Below, piece after piece: positions 1-9,902 of a stretch of DNA of 64,000 nucleotides (its first letter is position 1; every line of letters starts with the position of its first letter). The DNA comes from JBGAHD01 sp044226395 (lineage in GTDB: Bacteria > Pseudomonadota > Gammaproteobacteria > Xanthomonadales > Ahniellaceae): positions 496,001 through 560,000 of the forward strand of contig JBGAHD010000003.1 of assembly GCA_044226395.1 (NCBI GenBank), in the 5' to 3' direction. Both the position numbers and the translations under genes were made by a program. The notes beneath the pieces are model-generated. The model was not told the origin of the DNA, ran no database searches, and worked only from the letters and a program-made list of their open reading frames with translations.

Positions 1-1
1 G

Positions 2-1285
2 ACGACGACACGCCAGATCGTCGAGCTGCCGGACGGCAAGCTCTTGCTCGTGGGCAGTGCCAAGCCGCTGAGCGCCACGTTGTCCTACCCCGCCGCGATG
101 CGTTTGCAGCCGTCCGGCGCGCTCGATATGAGTTTCGGCGCGATGGGCGTGGCAATGCTGCCCACTTCCGCGGTCAGCATGCCCAATGGCGCCGAGGCGA
201 GTTCAGTGGCGCGGCTCAGCGACGGTCGTCTGGTGTTCGCGGGCTCGCTTCGTCTCGGGCCTGCCGTTGAAGAAGCCACGGAATGTCGCCTCGTTTTCGC
301 CACGGATAGCGATGGCGCGGTGGTATCGACTTACGGACCTGCCCCTGGGCCCGCGTGCAGCTACTTTGGGACCCCTTGGACTTTCCTGGGCCCAAGACCC
401 CTGCCTCAGGGTGTCGTCGTCGCCGATGGCAGCGATCGCGCCTTCTTCACGATCCAACGAAGACGCGATGACAACATGATTGTTTCCGCGGTCGCGCGAC
501 TGAGCAATCCCGGGCAAGTCGATGTCGGCTATGGCGTCGATGGCTTCGCCGCGGCGCAAGCGGGCCTCAACTTCTCGCTGCGCCCGCAAGGCACGCTCAT
601 CGACGACACCGGCACGTTGACCTTGCTCGCCTCGTCGACGCTGGACAACACCTTCCCGCTGGGGCTGATGCGTGTATTGCCCAACGGTACGATCGATGCG
701 ACGTTTGATGGCGACGGCTTCGCGATCGCGAACTTCGGCACCAGCGATCGCGACGGCAGAACGGGCACCGCCATCTTTCGCGATGAACTCGATCGCATCT
801 ATCTGACCGCCCATCTCCAGGAAGGCGCGCAAGTCGTCTGCGATTTCTGCGTCGCGCGATTGCTGCCTAACGGCAGTTTGGATACGACCTTCAACGCGAC
901 CGGCCAGCAACTCGGCGTGCCGGGCACCGCGCGGTTGCTGACATCGAACCAAGTCACGGGATACCAGGTGCAAGTGCTGCCGGGCGTCGATGGCGGCGTC
1001 AAGCTCGCGGGCAGCGCGGTGCCCGCGAGCAATCCGAATGGCGTGTTGGGATTCGCGATCTTCTCGCTGCGTGGCGATGGCAGTTTCGATCCGCGCTTTG
1101 GCGATCTCGCCAGCCCGGGCCGTTTGTCCCTGAACCTCAGCGCCGAACCCAACGGCGCCGCCCGCATGACCGCGGCGACGAGCACTTCATCGGGGCGCAT
1201 TCTGTTGGCGGGCAATGAGACCACGCGCCGAATCGTCGTGCGGCTGCTCGACGACGCCCTCTTCGACGACTCGTTCGAGAATTAG
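2..1285 (+). CDS. Delta-60 repeat secreted protein (3' part)
   Basis: The frame is open at the left edge, so about 427 C-terminal residues of a larger protein are visible. It is made of delta-60-type repeats: DGKLLLVG- and DGRLVFAG-like strands alternating with elements such as LPNGTIDATFDGDGF, LPNGSLDTTF and RGDGSFDPRFG. These repeats are expected to form a beta-propeller or beta-solenoid surface in secreted proteins. The last residues, LFDDSFEN, resemble the short acidic-aromatic tail I associate with many Xanthomonadales exported proteins, but that is recollection rather than proof. The N-terminus and any signal peptide lie outside the window. No enzymatic motif is seen. Confidence 0.8.
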   Translation, partial: TTTRQIVELPDGKLLLVGSAKPLSATLSYPAAMRLQPSGALDMSFGAMGVAMLPTSAVSMPNGAEASSVARLSDGRLVFAGSLRLGPAVEEATECRLVFATDSDGAVVSTYGPAPGPACSYFGTPWTFLGPRPLPQGVVVADGSDRAFFTIQRRRDDNMIVSAVARLSNPGQVDVGYGVDGFAAAQAGLNFSLRPQGTLIDDTGTLTLLASSTLDNTFPLGLMRVLPNGTIDATFDGDGFAIANFGTSDRDGRTGTAIFRDELDRIYLTAHLQEGAQVVCDFCVARLLPNGSLDTTFNATGQQLGVPGTARLLTSNQVTGYQVQVLPGVDGGVKLAGSAVPASNPNGVLGFAIFSLRGDGSFDPRFGDLASPGRLSLNLSAEPNGAARMTAATSTSSGRILLAGNETTRRIVVRLLDDALFDDSFEN

Positions 1286-1629
1286 ACGTTCAATTCGCTC
1301 ATCCCGCCGGATCGCTGCCGCGACAGGAATTGCGGCCTCGACTCGGCATCGTGTCGGCGGGATGGGCTTCTCGGCATTTAGTCTTTCAAACCAAACCAAA
1401 CTACGGCGAGTCGCGCTTGCTTCGACATGTCTTTCGACCGGCTCCGCGACCATCAGCTCCCGTAGTTGAGCTTTCTCAGTGCTCGACGTTTCCTTCCTCA
1501 AGGTCATGAGGCCGGCCAAGGCCAATCGTTGATGCCACTCGAGGACCATTCGGCGACGAGCCAGCGCCGCGACAGTTTGCTGTAGCATCGCGATCGCGAG
1601 CCCTCGCCATATCCCCGTGAGTCGCAACT
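1286..1629. other. Intergenic region with hairpins, no gene
   Basis: I see no convincing gene here. Just after the stop codon there is a perfect 10-base inverted repeat, CATCCCGCCG (1300-1309) with CGGCGGGATG (1355-1364), enclosing a smaller stem GCCGC/GCGGC (1317-1321 with 1332-1336). This could terminate or stabilise the upstream mRNA, although no clear U-tract follows. The promoter of the next gene must lie in the remainder, but no clear -35/-10 pair stands out. Confidence 0.4.
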
Positions 1630-2130
1630 GTGCGCATCGCCATGCTTTCGCGAGTCGTGATCCTAGCGTTGCTTTCCATGGCGGCCCTGCCGGCACACGC
1701 CTTCTACCTGCCGCTGCGCTTCGATCCCTCCACGCCGTCCGACGGCCAAAGCGCGCTGTTGGAAATACGCGTCGGCGACTGCGACACCGTGCATGTCCTC
1801 AACGAGAACGATCGTCAGATCGAGACGAATGGGAACGTGATTCGCGTGACCATCGATGGTCAGACCGCGGAGCTTCCAAGCGATTGCGATGCGGAACAGG
1901 TGTCGACCCGCGTTCGCTTGCCCGCCTTGTCGGCCGGGACCTATCGCGTCGAACTTTATCGACGACCGATGGTGCCGTTAAACGCGGCCCCCGCGCTGAT
2001 GCAGTCGGCGACTCTTACCGTCGCGGGCGCCAGCACGAGTGTTCCCGCGTTGTCCACGACGGGGCTGCTGGGTCTCGCGCTCGTGCTGCTGATGGCGGGG
2101 CGCCGCCCGGGTGCCGCTCGGCCTAACTGA
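1630..2130 (+). CDS. Small secreted protein with IPTL-CTERM-like tail
   Basis: A 166-residue protein with an N-terminal signal peptide (hydrophobic core about residues 6-20, AxA-type cleavage near PAHA-F) and a C-terminal segment VPALSTTGLLGLALVLLMAG followed by arginines. That tail has the layout of an IPTL-CTERM sorting signal: a short motif ending in a small/aromatic residue, one transmembrane helix, then basic residues. This suggests handling by an exosortase-like or rhombosortase-like system and surface anchoring. The middle (about residues 25-135) is a beta-rich domain I do not recognise. The start is GTG at 1630; the ATG at 1642 is an alternative that still keeps the signal peptide. 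Confidence 0.65.
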   Translation: MRIAMLSRVVILALLSMAALPAHAFYLPLRFDPSTPSDGQSALLEIRVGDCDTVHVLNENDRQIETNGNVIRVTIDGQTAELPSDCDAEQVSTRVRLPALSAGTYRVELYRRPMVPLNAAPALMQSATLTVAGASTSVPALSTTGLLGLALVLLMAGRRPGAARPN

Positions 2131-2806
2131 TCGCCCCCACCAAATCCGGCACCCCGACAAAACTCGCGCGAAACTTATCGCCCTTCACCAAGGGCCCCAC
2201 GCCCGAGGGTGTGCCGGTGAAGATCAGATCGCCGGCGGCCAGTTCGTAGAGCTTGGACAGTTCGCCGATGATTTCGGGGATGTTGAAGATCATGTCGGCG
2301 ATGTCGGTGCGCTGGCGCACTTCGCCGTTGATCTCGAGCTTCAACTCGCCGCTCGTGAGGTGACCCAGGCGCGTGGCCGGCACGATGGCCGAGATCGGCG
2401 CGGAGCGGTCGAAGCCCTTGGCGATGTCCCAGGGCAGGCCTTTGGCCTTCATCGCGGCTTGCAGGTCGCGGCGGGTCAGGTCCAGGCCGACGGCGTAGCC
2501 GAACACGTGTTTCCAGGCGTCGGCCGTGGCGATGTGGGCGCCGCCGCTGTGCAGGGCGACGACCAGTTCGACCTCGTGATGCAGATTGCTCGTCGCCGAC
2601 GGGTAGGGTAATGGCGTGGCGCCCGTCCACACGGCGTCGGCGGGTTTCATGAAGAAGGTCGGCTGCTCGCGATTGACCTCCGCGCCCATTTCACGCGCGT
2701 GCTCGGCATAATTGCGGCCCACGCAGTAGATGCGGTGGACGGGAAACGCGCGGCTGTCGCCATCGACGGGCACTTGGGCTTGTGGCGGCGTGACGATGAC
2801 GTGCAT
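2123..2806 (-). CDS. Fumarylacetoacetate hydrolase family protein
   Basis: A 227-residue protein of the FAH superfamily, whose members are hydrolases, decarboxylases or isomerases of acylpyruvates and related diketo acids and bind Mg2+/Mn2+ through three acidic residues. Visible landmarks are VGRNYAEHAREMG near the start, KPADAV, the metal-binding HHEVELVVAL, GYAVGLDLTRRDLQ, KGFDRSAPI and TGTPSGVGPLKGD-like sequence near the end. The length suits the short YcgM-like subgroup (acylpyruvase type). The ATG at 2806 follows GGAGAG at good spacing, so the longer frame to 2887 is not used. It converges on the preceding small gene, overlapping its end by 8 bases. The exact substrate cannot be read from sequence. 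Confidence 0.85.
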   Translation of the reverse strand: MHVIVTPPQAQVPVDGDSRAFPVHRIYCVGRNYAEHAREMGAEVNREQPTFFMKPADAVWTGATPLPYPSATSNLHHEVELVVALHSGGAHIATADAWKHVFGYAVGLDLTRRDLQAAMKAKGLPWDIAKGFDRSAPISAIVPATRLGHLTSGELKLEINGEVRQRTDIADMIFNIPEIIGELSKLYELAAGDLIFTGTPSGVGPLVKGDKFRASFVGVPDLVGAIS

Positions 2807-2985
2807 GGCGCTCTCCGATGGCGGACGCAGTGAGGATGGTGCAAGGATAGCGGGGCGGGCGCGACGCGTCCGTATGACTTCTGTCAACTTGCCGGATTGA
2901 CGAAGCGGCCTTACGGTGGCGGCCCCGTGCTGGCAACCTGGGCGCCAGTCAACGCCGGCCTTCGCAAAGACTTCAGGATACCCTC

Positions 2986-4221
2986 GTGGAAAAGACCGAT
3001 TTGCTCGGCCAGCTTCGCATCGATCGCGGCCAGGAAGAGACCAGCTCCTCGCGTGGCCTGTGGGTCGGCTTGATTATCGCCGTGCTCGTGATCGTCGCCG
3101 GCGCCGGTGGCTGGTGGTTGACGCGCGGCACCGTCGCCGCGGTACAGGTCGCCTCGGCGGTGACGCTGGGCTCGACGCCCGCGTCGGCCTCGGTGCTCGA
3201 TGCCTCGGGCTATGTCACCGCGCGCCGTCAGGCCACGGTTTCGTCCAAGATCACCGGCAAAGTGCGCGAGGTTATGATCGAGGAAGGTCAGACCGTCACC
3301 GCCGGTGAAGTGCTGGCCACGCTCGATGACACCGAGGCGCGCGCCAATCTGTCGCTGACGCAGGCGCAACTCGAATCCGCGCGCGCGCAATTGGGCGAGA
3401 CCCGCACGCAGTTGGCCAATGCCGAACGCGAATACACGCGTCAGCAAGGCCTGGCCGATCGCAAGCTCGTCAGCGTGCAAGCGCTCGACAGCGCCAAGAC
3501 GCAAGTCGATGCCTTGCGCGCGCGGCTCAATGCCTCGCAGCGCGCGGCGGTGGTGGCCGAGGAAAGCCTCAAGGTCGCGCAGGTGTCGGTGGACAACACC
3601 ATCGTGCGCGCGCCGTTCGATGGCGTGGTCACGGTCAAGGCCGCGCAGCCGGGCGAGATGATCTCGCCGATCTCGGCCGGCGGTGGCTTCACGCGCACGG
3701 GCATCGGCACCATCGTCGACATGAACTCGCTGGAGATCCAGGTCGACGTGAGCGAGTCCTTCATCAATCGCGTCAAGCCCGGTCAGCCGGTCGAAGCGAC
3801 GTTGAACTCGTATCCCGATTGGAAAATTCCGGCCGAAGTGATCGCGGTCATTCCCACGGCCGATCGCACCAAGGCCACGGTCAAAGTGCGCATCGGCTTC
3901 AAGCAGCGCGACGCGCGCATCCTGCCCGACATGGGCATTCGCGTGGCCTTTCTCGAGGACAAGCCGGCGGCCAATGCGCCGGTCGCCGCCAAGCCGATCG
4001 GCGTGCTCGTGCCACAGGCGGCGGTGCGCGACGACGCGGGCAAGGCTTACGTGTTGGTGATGAGCGAGGATCGCGCCGAACGCCGCGTGGTCGAGCTGGG
4101 CGAGACGCGCGGTGATTCGCGCGTGATCGTGGCCGGCGTGCGCGGCGGCGAGCGCGTGATCGTGTCCGGGCCCGAAGGGCTCAAGGCCGGCGACAAGGTT
4201 CGACTCGCCGATAGCGAATGA
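2986..4221 (+). CDS. MacA-like periplasmic adaptor (membrane fusion protein)
   Basis: A 411-residue membrane-fusion protein: short cytoplasmic N-terminus, one transmembrane helix (about residues 26-46), a lipoyl-like half motif around DASGYVTARRQATVSSKITG, a long alpha-helical hairpin (about 115-195, rich in Q, A, R and L), the returning half motif VRAPFDGVVTVKAAQPGEM, and a beta-barrel/membrane-proximal region. Such adaptors connect an inner-membrane ABC permease to an outer-membrane channel. The GTG start at 2986 has no strong ribosome site. It is the first gene of a four-gene operon with an ATPase and two FtsX-type permeases; no TolC-like gene is present here, so an unlinked channel is probably used. 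The substrate is unknown. Confidence 0.87.
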   Translation: MEKTDLLGQLRIDRGQEETSSSRGLWVGLIIAVLVIVAGAGGWWLTRGTVAAVQVASAVTLGSTPASASVLDASGYVTARRQATVSSKITGKVREVMIEEGQTVTAGEVLATLDDTEARANLSLTQAQLESARAQLGETRTQLANAEREYTRQQGLADRKLVSVQALDSAKTQVDALRARLNASQRAAVVAEESLKVAQVSVDNTIVRAPFDGVVTVKAAQPGEMISPISAGGGFTRTGIGTIVDMNSLEIQVDVSESFINRVKPGQPVEATLNSYPDWKIPAEVIAVIPTADRTKATVKVRIGFKQRDARILPDMGIRVAFLEDKPAANAPVAAKPIGVLVPQAAVRDDAGKAYVLVMSEDRAERRVVELGETRGDSRVIVAGVRGGERVIVSGPEGLKAGDKVRLADSE

Positions 4222-4300
4222 CATCAGGACTACAGGCCGGCTCGCCGGCGCGACGCCGCCCGTCTCGGGCGACGGTGGCATGACAGAGGAACGACGACAC

Positions 4301-4987
<687 letters not shown>

Positions 4988-5035
4988 AGGCTAGCGCGGC
5001 GCGCGTGAACCTCGCGAGCCGCCGGGAGTAAGGCA

Positions 5036-6190
5036 ATGAAGTATTTGCATCTGGTCTGGGCCAGCCTGTTCCGCAAGAAAGTGCGGACCGTGCTGACCTT
5101 GTTGTCGGTGATGGTGTCGTTCCTGCTTTACGGACTGTTGCAGACCGTGGGCGATGCGTTTGATCGTGGCGCCGATTCGGCGCAGGCCGATCGCCTGATC
5201 ACCAATTCGCGTTACTCGATCATCGAGATGCTGCCGATCTCGTTCGCCAATCAAATCGCCGCGGTGCCGGGCGTGAAGAATGTGGCGGCGGTGAGCTGGT
5301 TCGGCGGGTCATACAAGGATCGTCCGGCGCAGTTCGCGGTGTTTCCGGTCGAGCCCGAGCCTTATCGCATCGCCGCGTCCGAACTGAAATTCGAAGACGC
5401 TCAGTTCGACGATTGGAAGAACACGCGCGACGGCGCCGCCGTCGGCGCGAGCCTGGCCAAGCGCATGGGCTGGAAGCTCGGCGATCGCGTGACTCTGGTG
5501 CCCGACATTTGGCCGCGCGCTGATGGCGGCAACTGGGATTTTCAGATCAAGGCGCTCTACACCGCGGCCGACAATCCGCAGAACGAAGGCGCGCTGTTGT
5601 TCAACTACACCTACTTCGACGAAGGTCGCGCGCGCGGCAAGGGCACGGTCGGCTGGTTCCTGGTCAAGGTCGCCGACCCCAAGCAGGCCGACAGCATCGC
5701 CAAGCAGATCGACGCGATGTTCGACAACTCGTCCAACGAGACCAAGACGCAAAGCGAAAAGGCCTTCGCGCAAGGCTTCGCCAAGCAGTTCGGCGATATC
5801 GGTTTCATCATGACGTCGGTGCTGGCGGCGGTGTTTTTCACCATCCTCGTGCTGACCGGCAACACGATGGCGCAGGCCGTGCGCGAGCGTATTCCAGAGT
5901 TGGCGGTATTGAAGACGCTGGGCTTCTCCGATGTCGCCGTGCTGGCGCTGGTGCTGGGCGAGTCCTTGCTGTTGACCGTGCTTGGCGGGTTGCTCGGCAT
6001 CGGCCTGTCGGCCGTGATGCTGGCGGCGATCAAATCGTATCTGGCCGGCCTAGGCATCGCGGGTATGCCCATGCGCGTGTTCGTGCTGGGCATTGCCATC
6101 ATGGTGATCATGGGCGTGATCGTGGGTCTGTTCCCGGCGCTGCGCGCGATGCGGTTGCGCATCGTCGATGCGCTCGGTGGCCATCAGTGA
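5036..6190 (+). CDS. MacB/FtsX-type ABC transporter permease 1
   Basis: A 384-residue permease with the FtsX/MacB layout: an N-terminal transmembrane helix (about 20-40) after a basic cytoplasmic leader, a large periplasmic domain (about 45-255), then three helices in the FtsX core (about 260-380) including the family-typical segment RERIPELAVLKTLGF. The start ATG follows GGGAGTAAGGCA. These proteins are mechanotransmission permeases that drive an adaptor/outer-membrane channel rather than forming a pore themselves. It probably heterodimerises with the second permease encoded 16 bases downstream. Confidence 0.88.
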   Translation: MKYLHLVWASLFRKKVRTVLTLLSVMVSFLLYGLLQTVGDAFDRGADSAQADRLITNSRYSIIEMLPISFANQIAAVPGVKNVAAVSWFGGSYKDRPAQFAVFPVEPEPYRIAASELKFEDAQFDDWKNTRDGAAVGASLAKRMGWKLGDRVTLVPDIWPRADGGNWDFQIKALYTAADNPQNEGALLFNYTYFDEGRARGKGTVGWFLVKVADPKQADSIAKQIDAMFDNSSNETKTQSEKAFAQGFAKQFGDIGFIMTSVLAAVFFTILVLTGNTMAQAVRERIPELAVLKTLGFSDVAVLALVLGESLLLTVLGGLLGIGLSAVMLAAIKSYLAGLGIAGMPMRVFVLGIAIMVIMGVIVGLFPALRAMRLRIVDALGGHQ

Positions 6191-6206
6191 GCGCGGGAGA
6201 CAACAC

Positions 6207-7391
6207 ATGAGCTTCTTCAAGCAAGTCTTCTCCGTCAGCGCGATGAACCTGCGCAACGTGCCGCAACGCTGGAGCACGTCGCTGGTGATCGTGATCGGCA
6301 TCGCCGGCGTGGTCGGCGTGTTCACTTCGATCCTGGCGATGGGCGTGGGCTTTCGCGAAACACTTGGCAAGGCCGGTCGCGAAGATCGCGCCTTCGTCAT
6401 GCGCGAAGGCGCCACCTCGGAACTGACCAGCGGCTTCTCGCGCGAACAAGTCGATCTGATCAAGGGCGGCAAGGGCGTGGCGCGCGATGCCGATGGCAAG
6501 CCGCTGGCCTCGGCCGAGCTGCTGGTCATCGCCGATCTGCCCAAGCGCGTGAGCAATACGCTCGCCAACGCGCCGATTCGCGGCGTGCAGCCCGAAGGCA
6601 TCAAGCTGCGCCCCGAGATCAAGATCATCGAAGGCCGCATGTTCACGGCCGGTCCCCGCGAGCTCATCGTCGGCAAGGGCGCGGCCAGCCAGTTCGCCAA
6701 TGTCGGCGTGGGCGCCAAGTTGGAGTTCCGCGATTCCGACTGGACCGTGGTTGGCATCTTCGAAGCCGATGGCTCGGTGCACGAATCGGAATTCTGGGGC
6801 GACGCCGACACCGTGATGTCGGCCTACCGTCGCAACGGCTTCCAATCCGTCACCGCGCAATTGGAATCCAAAGACGCTCTCACGATGTTCGGCGAATCGC
6901 TCAAGGGCGACCCGCGCCTGACGCTGAAAGTGCAGTCGCTCAAGGAGTACTACGCCAGCCAGTCGAAACAGCTGAGCATGCTGATCAACATCCTCGGCAC
7001 CGTCATCGGCGTAATCATGGCCATCGGCGCCATCTTCGGCGCGCTCAACACCATGTACTCGGCGGTATCCACGCGCTCGCGCGAAATCGCCACGCTACGC
7101 GCCATCGGTTTTGGCGGCGGCGCGATGGTGATCTCGGTCATGGTCGAGGCTCTTGCACTGTCCTTGATCGGCGGCGCGCTCGGCGGCGCACTCGCCTGGC
7201 TGTTCTTCAACGGCTACACCGTCTCGACCCTGGGCCAGAACTTCAGCCAAGTCGCGTTCTCCTTCCGCGTGACGCCGGGACTGCTGGTCACCGGCATGAT
7301 CATTTCGATCTTGATCGGCCTGGTCGGTGGCTTCCTGCCCGCGATCCGCGCGGCGCGGATGGAAGTGACGACGGCGTTGCGGGCGCTTTGA
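6207..7391 (+). CDS. MacB/FtsX-type ABC transporter permease 2
   Basis: A 394-residue paralogue of the preceding permease with the same plan: N-terminal helix (about 22-45), periplasmic domain, and C-terminal FtsX core with the motif STRSREIATLRAIGFGGG. The ATG at 6207 follows GCGGGAGACAACAC and is preferred to the upstream in-frame ATG at 6168, which would overlap the previous gene. It is the last gene of the exporter operon; a strong hairpin follows at 7407-7432. The two dissimilar permeases suggest a heterodimeric exporter. Confidence 0.88.
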   Translation: MSFFKQVFSVSAMNLRNVPQRWSTSLVIVIGIAGVVGVFTSILAMGVGFRETLGKAGREDRAFVMREGATSELTSGFSREQVDLIKGGKGVARDADGKPLASAELLVIADLPKRVSNTLANAPIRGVQPEGIKLRPEIKIIEGRMFTAGPRELIVGKGAASQFANVGVGAKLEFRDSDWTVVGIFEADGSVHESEFWGDADTVMSAYRRNGFQSVTAQLESKDALTMFGESLKGDPRLTLKVQSLKEYYASQSKQLSMLINILGTVIGVIMAIGAIFGALNTMYSAVSTRSREIATLRAIGFGGGAMVISVMVEALALSLIGGALGGALAWLFFNGYTVSTLGQNFSQVAFSFRVTPGLLVTGMIISILIGLVGGFLPAIRAARMEVTTALRAL

Positions 7392-7406
7392 GTCTGGCAA
7401 TGAAGG

Positions 7407-7432
7407 GCGATGGCCGCGAGGGCGGCCATCGC
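7407..7432 (+). terminator. Hairpin terminator of exporter operon
   Basis: A perfect 11-base-pair stem, GCGATGGCCGC (7407-7417) and GCGGCCATCGC (7422-7432), closed by a GAGG loop, begins 16 bases after the stop of the second permease. Only a short TT follows, so it is either a weak intrinsic terminator or an mRNA 3' stabiliser. Confidence 0.6.
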
Positions 7433-7596
7433 TTGATGGCGTATCGGCGAGAGCGGTGTTTTGCGTTCTCTCAAGCGTCAGGACTTTCGAGTAGCCTTGA
7501 GATCGATATCGGCTAGTCGGTCCTGAGGGAATCGAGACTTTCGTTTCCCAATCGACCTGCCGCAGCTGACTGAATGAACTCAGGGGCCAAGCGCAT

Positions 7597-7986
7597 ATGG
7601 GCGATCACCGCGACTTCGACAAATTGCTGGCGTATCTCAGGCGCGTGCCCGCCATCTCGTCCAAAGCGATTGGCGTGGGCAAGGACGACGATGGCAATTG
7701 GTGGGTCAAGTTCTCGCTGGACATCGCCCATCCCCTGGCGTGGCATGTCGTGCAAGAGTTCGGGTGTGTTCTCAACTACCTCTCCCTCAACGAGAGACTG
7801 CCGACGGTATTCATGCCCGTGTCTCCGGCGCCCTATCTCAATGGCGGGCCGGAAGATTTCCTGTCATGGGTGATCGAGTCCAAGGACCCCAAGTTCAAAC
7901 CCGGCACGGTCGCGGAATGGCTTGAAGGACGATTGCCAAGGCCCGTCGATGACCTGTCACAATGGCAGTTGGACGACGAGGACTAA
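7597..7986 (+). CDS. Conserved small hypothetical protein
   Basis: A 129-residue soluble acidic protein. I have the impression of a widespread proteobacterial orphan family, with the core WWVKFSLDIAHPLAWHVVQEF and a PYLNGGPEDFLSWVIE segment, but no function comes with it. No signal peptide or membrane segment is seen. It is the first of a run of plus-strand single genes with lower GC than the flanking operons, many of which look like the small orphan proteins found beside polymorphic toxins. An immunity-type or stress role is possible but not shown. Confidence 0.6.
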   Translation: MGDHRDFDKLLAYLRRVPAISSKAIGVGKDDDGNWWVKFSLDIAHPLAWHVVQEFGCVLNYLSLNERLPTVFMPVSPAPYLNGGPEDFLSWVIESKDPKFKPGTVAEWLEGRLPRPVDDLSQWQLDDED

Positions 7987-8073
7987 ACTGAGTCTTCACT
8001 TGGGATCGCGAGAGGTGCGACGCCAAGGCCGCAGTCAACGTCGAAGTTGAAACGGAATTCCGGGGCGACGGTG

Positions 8074-8499
8074 ATGGATCCAACGAAGGTGCTGCTCAGC
8101 GGCGTCGATCTGCTTAAGCCACTGCTCGGCGAAGCGGGATTCGCCTTTTCGATGGTAAGCGAAGGAACGAGCTCCGGCGGAAAGTTCGCGCGGGGCGAGT
8201 TCAAGAAGGCCGACCGAATCCTCTCCCTCAGCTATCGATATTCACTGGGGGGAGTGACGTACTCCGTTCGAGGCGACACGTTATCCCACGAAGATTACCT
8301 GTGGGCCAATGGAGTCACCGGAAACTATCCGGGGTTCTCGAGCGAAGCACTAACACCGTTCGAGCACCTCAGAGCGGACTTCATTTTGGCGGGGAGCGTC
8401 TTTCTGACTGAGCCCGATGACGCGTTCGCGCGGCTGGTCGAGAAGTGCAAGGCAAGGCCAGCGAGACGCGGATTTACTGCTTTGGGAGAAAGCAGATGA
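8074..8499 (+). CDS. Hypothetical protein
   Basis: A 141-residue soluble protein beginning MDPTKVLLSGVDLLKPLLGE. The central part (RILSLSYRYSLGGVTYSVRG, then LSHEDYLWANG) looks like a small alpha+beta fold with basic patches. I do not recognise the family. The ATG at 8074 is preferred over an in-frame TTG at 8047. It stands alone 87 bases after the preceding gene, in the same accessory block. Confidence 0.5.
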   Translation: MDPTKVLLSGVDLLKPLLGEAGFAFSMVSEGTSSGGKFARGEFKKADRILSLSYRYSLGGVTYSVRGDTLSHEDYLWANGVTGNYPGFSSEALTPFEHLRADFILAGSVFLTEPDDAFARLVEKCKARPARRGFTALGESR

Positions 8500-8675
8500 A
8501 TTTCATTCCTTCAAGCACGCGCGCCTTTGTCAGTGACGGCATGGCGTTCTTCTAGGGCCGCAACATGACGTCTGCCAATTCAAGCAATCGACGCGCTTGA
8601 GCTTTCGCGAGAGCGGGCCTACAGTCGGAATCTAAAGGGCCCCAACACTTAGGCCCATTTCCAAGTGGGCCCTCC

Positions 8676-9125
8676 ATGATCACGGCTCTCGCGCTTTCCA
8701 CGGCGCTCCTGACGGCGACCGACCACGCCACCATTCCGGATGACGTCGCGAAAGCGGCTCTAACGCGGCTGCTTCGCCAGCCGCCGAGCGAGAGTGACCC
8801 TGCGCTTTGTCTGCTCATAGACGACCGAGATCCGTCTGAAGCCGTGCGAGCATTTGTGAAGCAACACTCGCCGCGCGTCTTGCTCGGCAGCGAATGCCAC
8901 CTTGAGGAAGTCGAACCAAGGCGCTGGCGGGTTAGAGACAAGGATGGGAACCCCGCCGAATTTCTAAAACTCGATGGATACAAGGTCACAAGTGCCCAGG
9001 GTGTCTCGATCGAGTACACGTTCTGGGCGGGAACTTTGAACGGACATGGGTCAAGCCTAGAGCTGGAGAACAGTGAGGGGCAATGGCGTCTCCTGCCTCC
9101 AGGCCAGTACCACTGGGTCGAGTAG
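8676..9125 (+). CDS. Hypothetical secreted or periplasmic protein
   Basis: A 149-residue protein with a short hydrophobic start (MITALALSTALLTATDHA) that could be a weak signal peptide. The remainder is mixed alpha/beta with two cysteines (CLLIDD and SECHLEE) that could pair in the periplasm, and it ends in GQYHWVE. The C-terminal half reads like a small beta-sandwich. The family is not recognised. Confidence 0.45.
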   Translation: MITALALSTALLTATDHATIPDDVAKAALTRLLRQPPSESDPALCLLIDDRDPSEAVRAFVKQHSPRVLLGSECHLEEVEPRRWRVRDKDGNPAEFLKLDGYKVTSAQGVSIEYTFWAGTLNGHGSSLELENSEGQWRLLPPGQYHWVE

Positions 9126-9230
9126 GCCCACGTTGTTTGAGTTGGACCTGCCAAGTTCGCGCGTCTCCTTCAGTTGCGCCTTGGGGTCGCGATAGACGAA
9201 GTTCCACACGCTTCCAGATTCGAATCCACG

Positions 9231-9815
9231 ATGAAAGACAGCCACGCCTACTCACCAGAAGAGTTGCTCAACGCGTCTGGTCTCCCGGAGAAGGGCGAGC
9301 TCTGTCATCACTGCGGTGTTCGGGTTCCACAGTTCGAGCAGATGGACGAAGCGCTTCACTACCGAATCGTCCATTTGATTGATCGTCAGCAGCAAGCACT
9401 CGCCACGAAGGAACTGATCGCGGCGGTGAAGTGCCCACTAACATTTGCGAAGATCTGGGTGACTCATCGCGGAAGAGCTAAGCCCGTGTTTCCAGGTCCA
9501 GCCTGTCCGCATTGTGGCAAGCCACTTCGTACCTCGCGCGCGAGGCAGTGTCCGCACTGCTTTCGCGCTTGGCATCATGAGGAACTACCGGAGCGAGAAC
9601 GCGCGATATACACGGACGTCATTGCCGCCGTTGCCGCCGTGAAAGGGTATGCCTGCGATCTGGGCGACTTCCAGTTGGCCCTCGCCGATTCGTTGCAGGA
9701 TCCGATGGGCGCGAACTTGGCGATCATTCTCGACGCCGTTCTCGAGAAGGGCTGGAGCACGGATGGGTACCAACAAATGGATGGCTATCGCATCTATCGG
9801 TACAAGGCAGATTGA
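9231..9815 (+). CDS. Zinc-ribbon hypothetical protein
   Basis: A 194-residue soluble protein with three CxxC clusters: CHHC (about residue 25), CPHC (about 92) and CPHC (about 107). The last two form a rubredoxin-knuckle zinc ribbon. The C-terminal part (ILDAVLEKGWSTDGYQQMDGYRIYRYKAD) looks like a small independent domain. The start at 9231 is chosen because the extra upstream residues of the longer frame look non-coding. It could bind nucleic acid or a partner protein, but this is only suggested by the zinc knuckles. Confidence 0.5.
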   Translation: MKDSHAYSPEELLNASGLPEKGELCHHCGVRVPQFEQMDEALHYRIVHLIDRQQQALATKELIAAVKCPLTFAKIWVTHRGRAKPVFPGPACPHCGKPLRTSRARQCPHCFRAWHHEELPERERAIYTDVIAAVAAVKGYACDLGDFQLALADSLQDPMGANLAIILDAVLEKGWSTDGYQQMDGYRIYRYKAD

Positions 9816-9902
9816 GGCGGTGAGTCGCGTGTTTCAGTCTGCCCTTGTGGCGTTGTTGTCCGCGCGCTTCCAACGTGAAAACTAGAAATCACTACACAGC
9901 CA

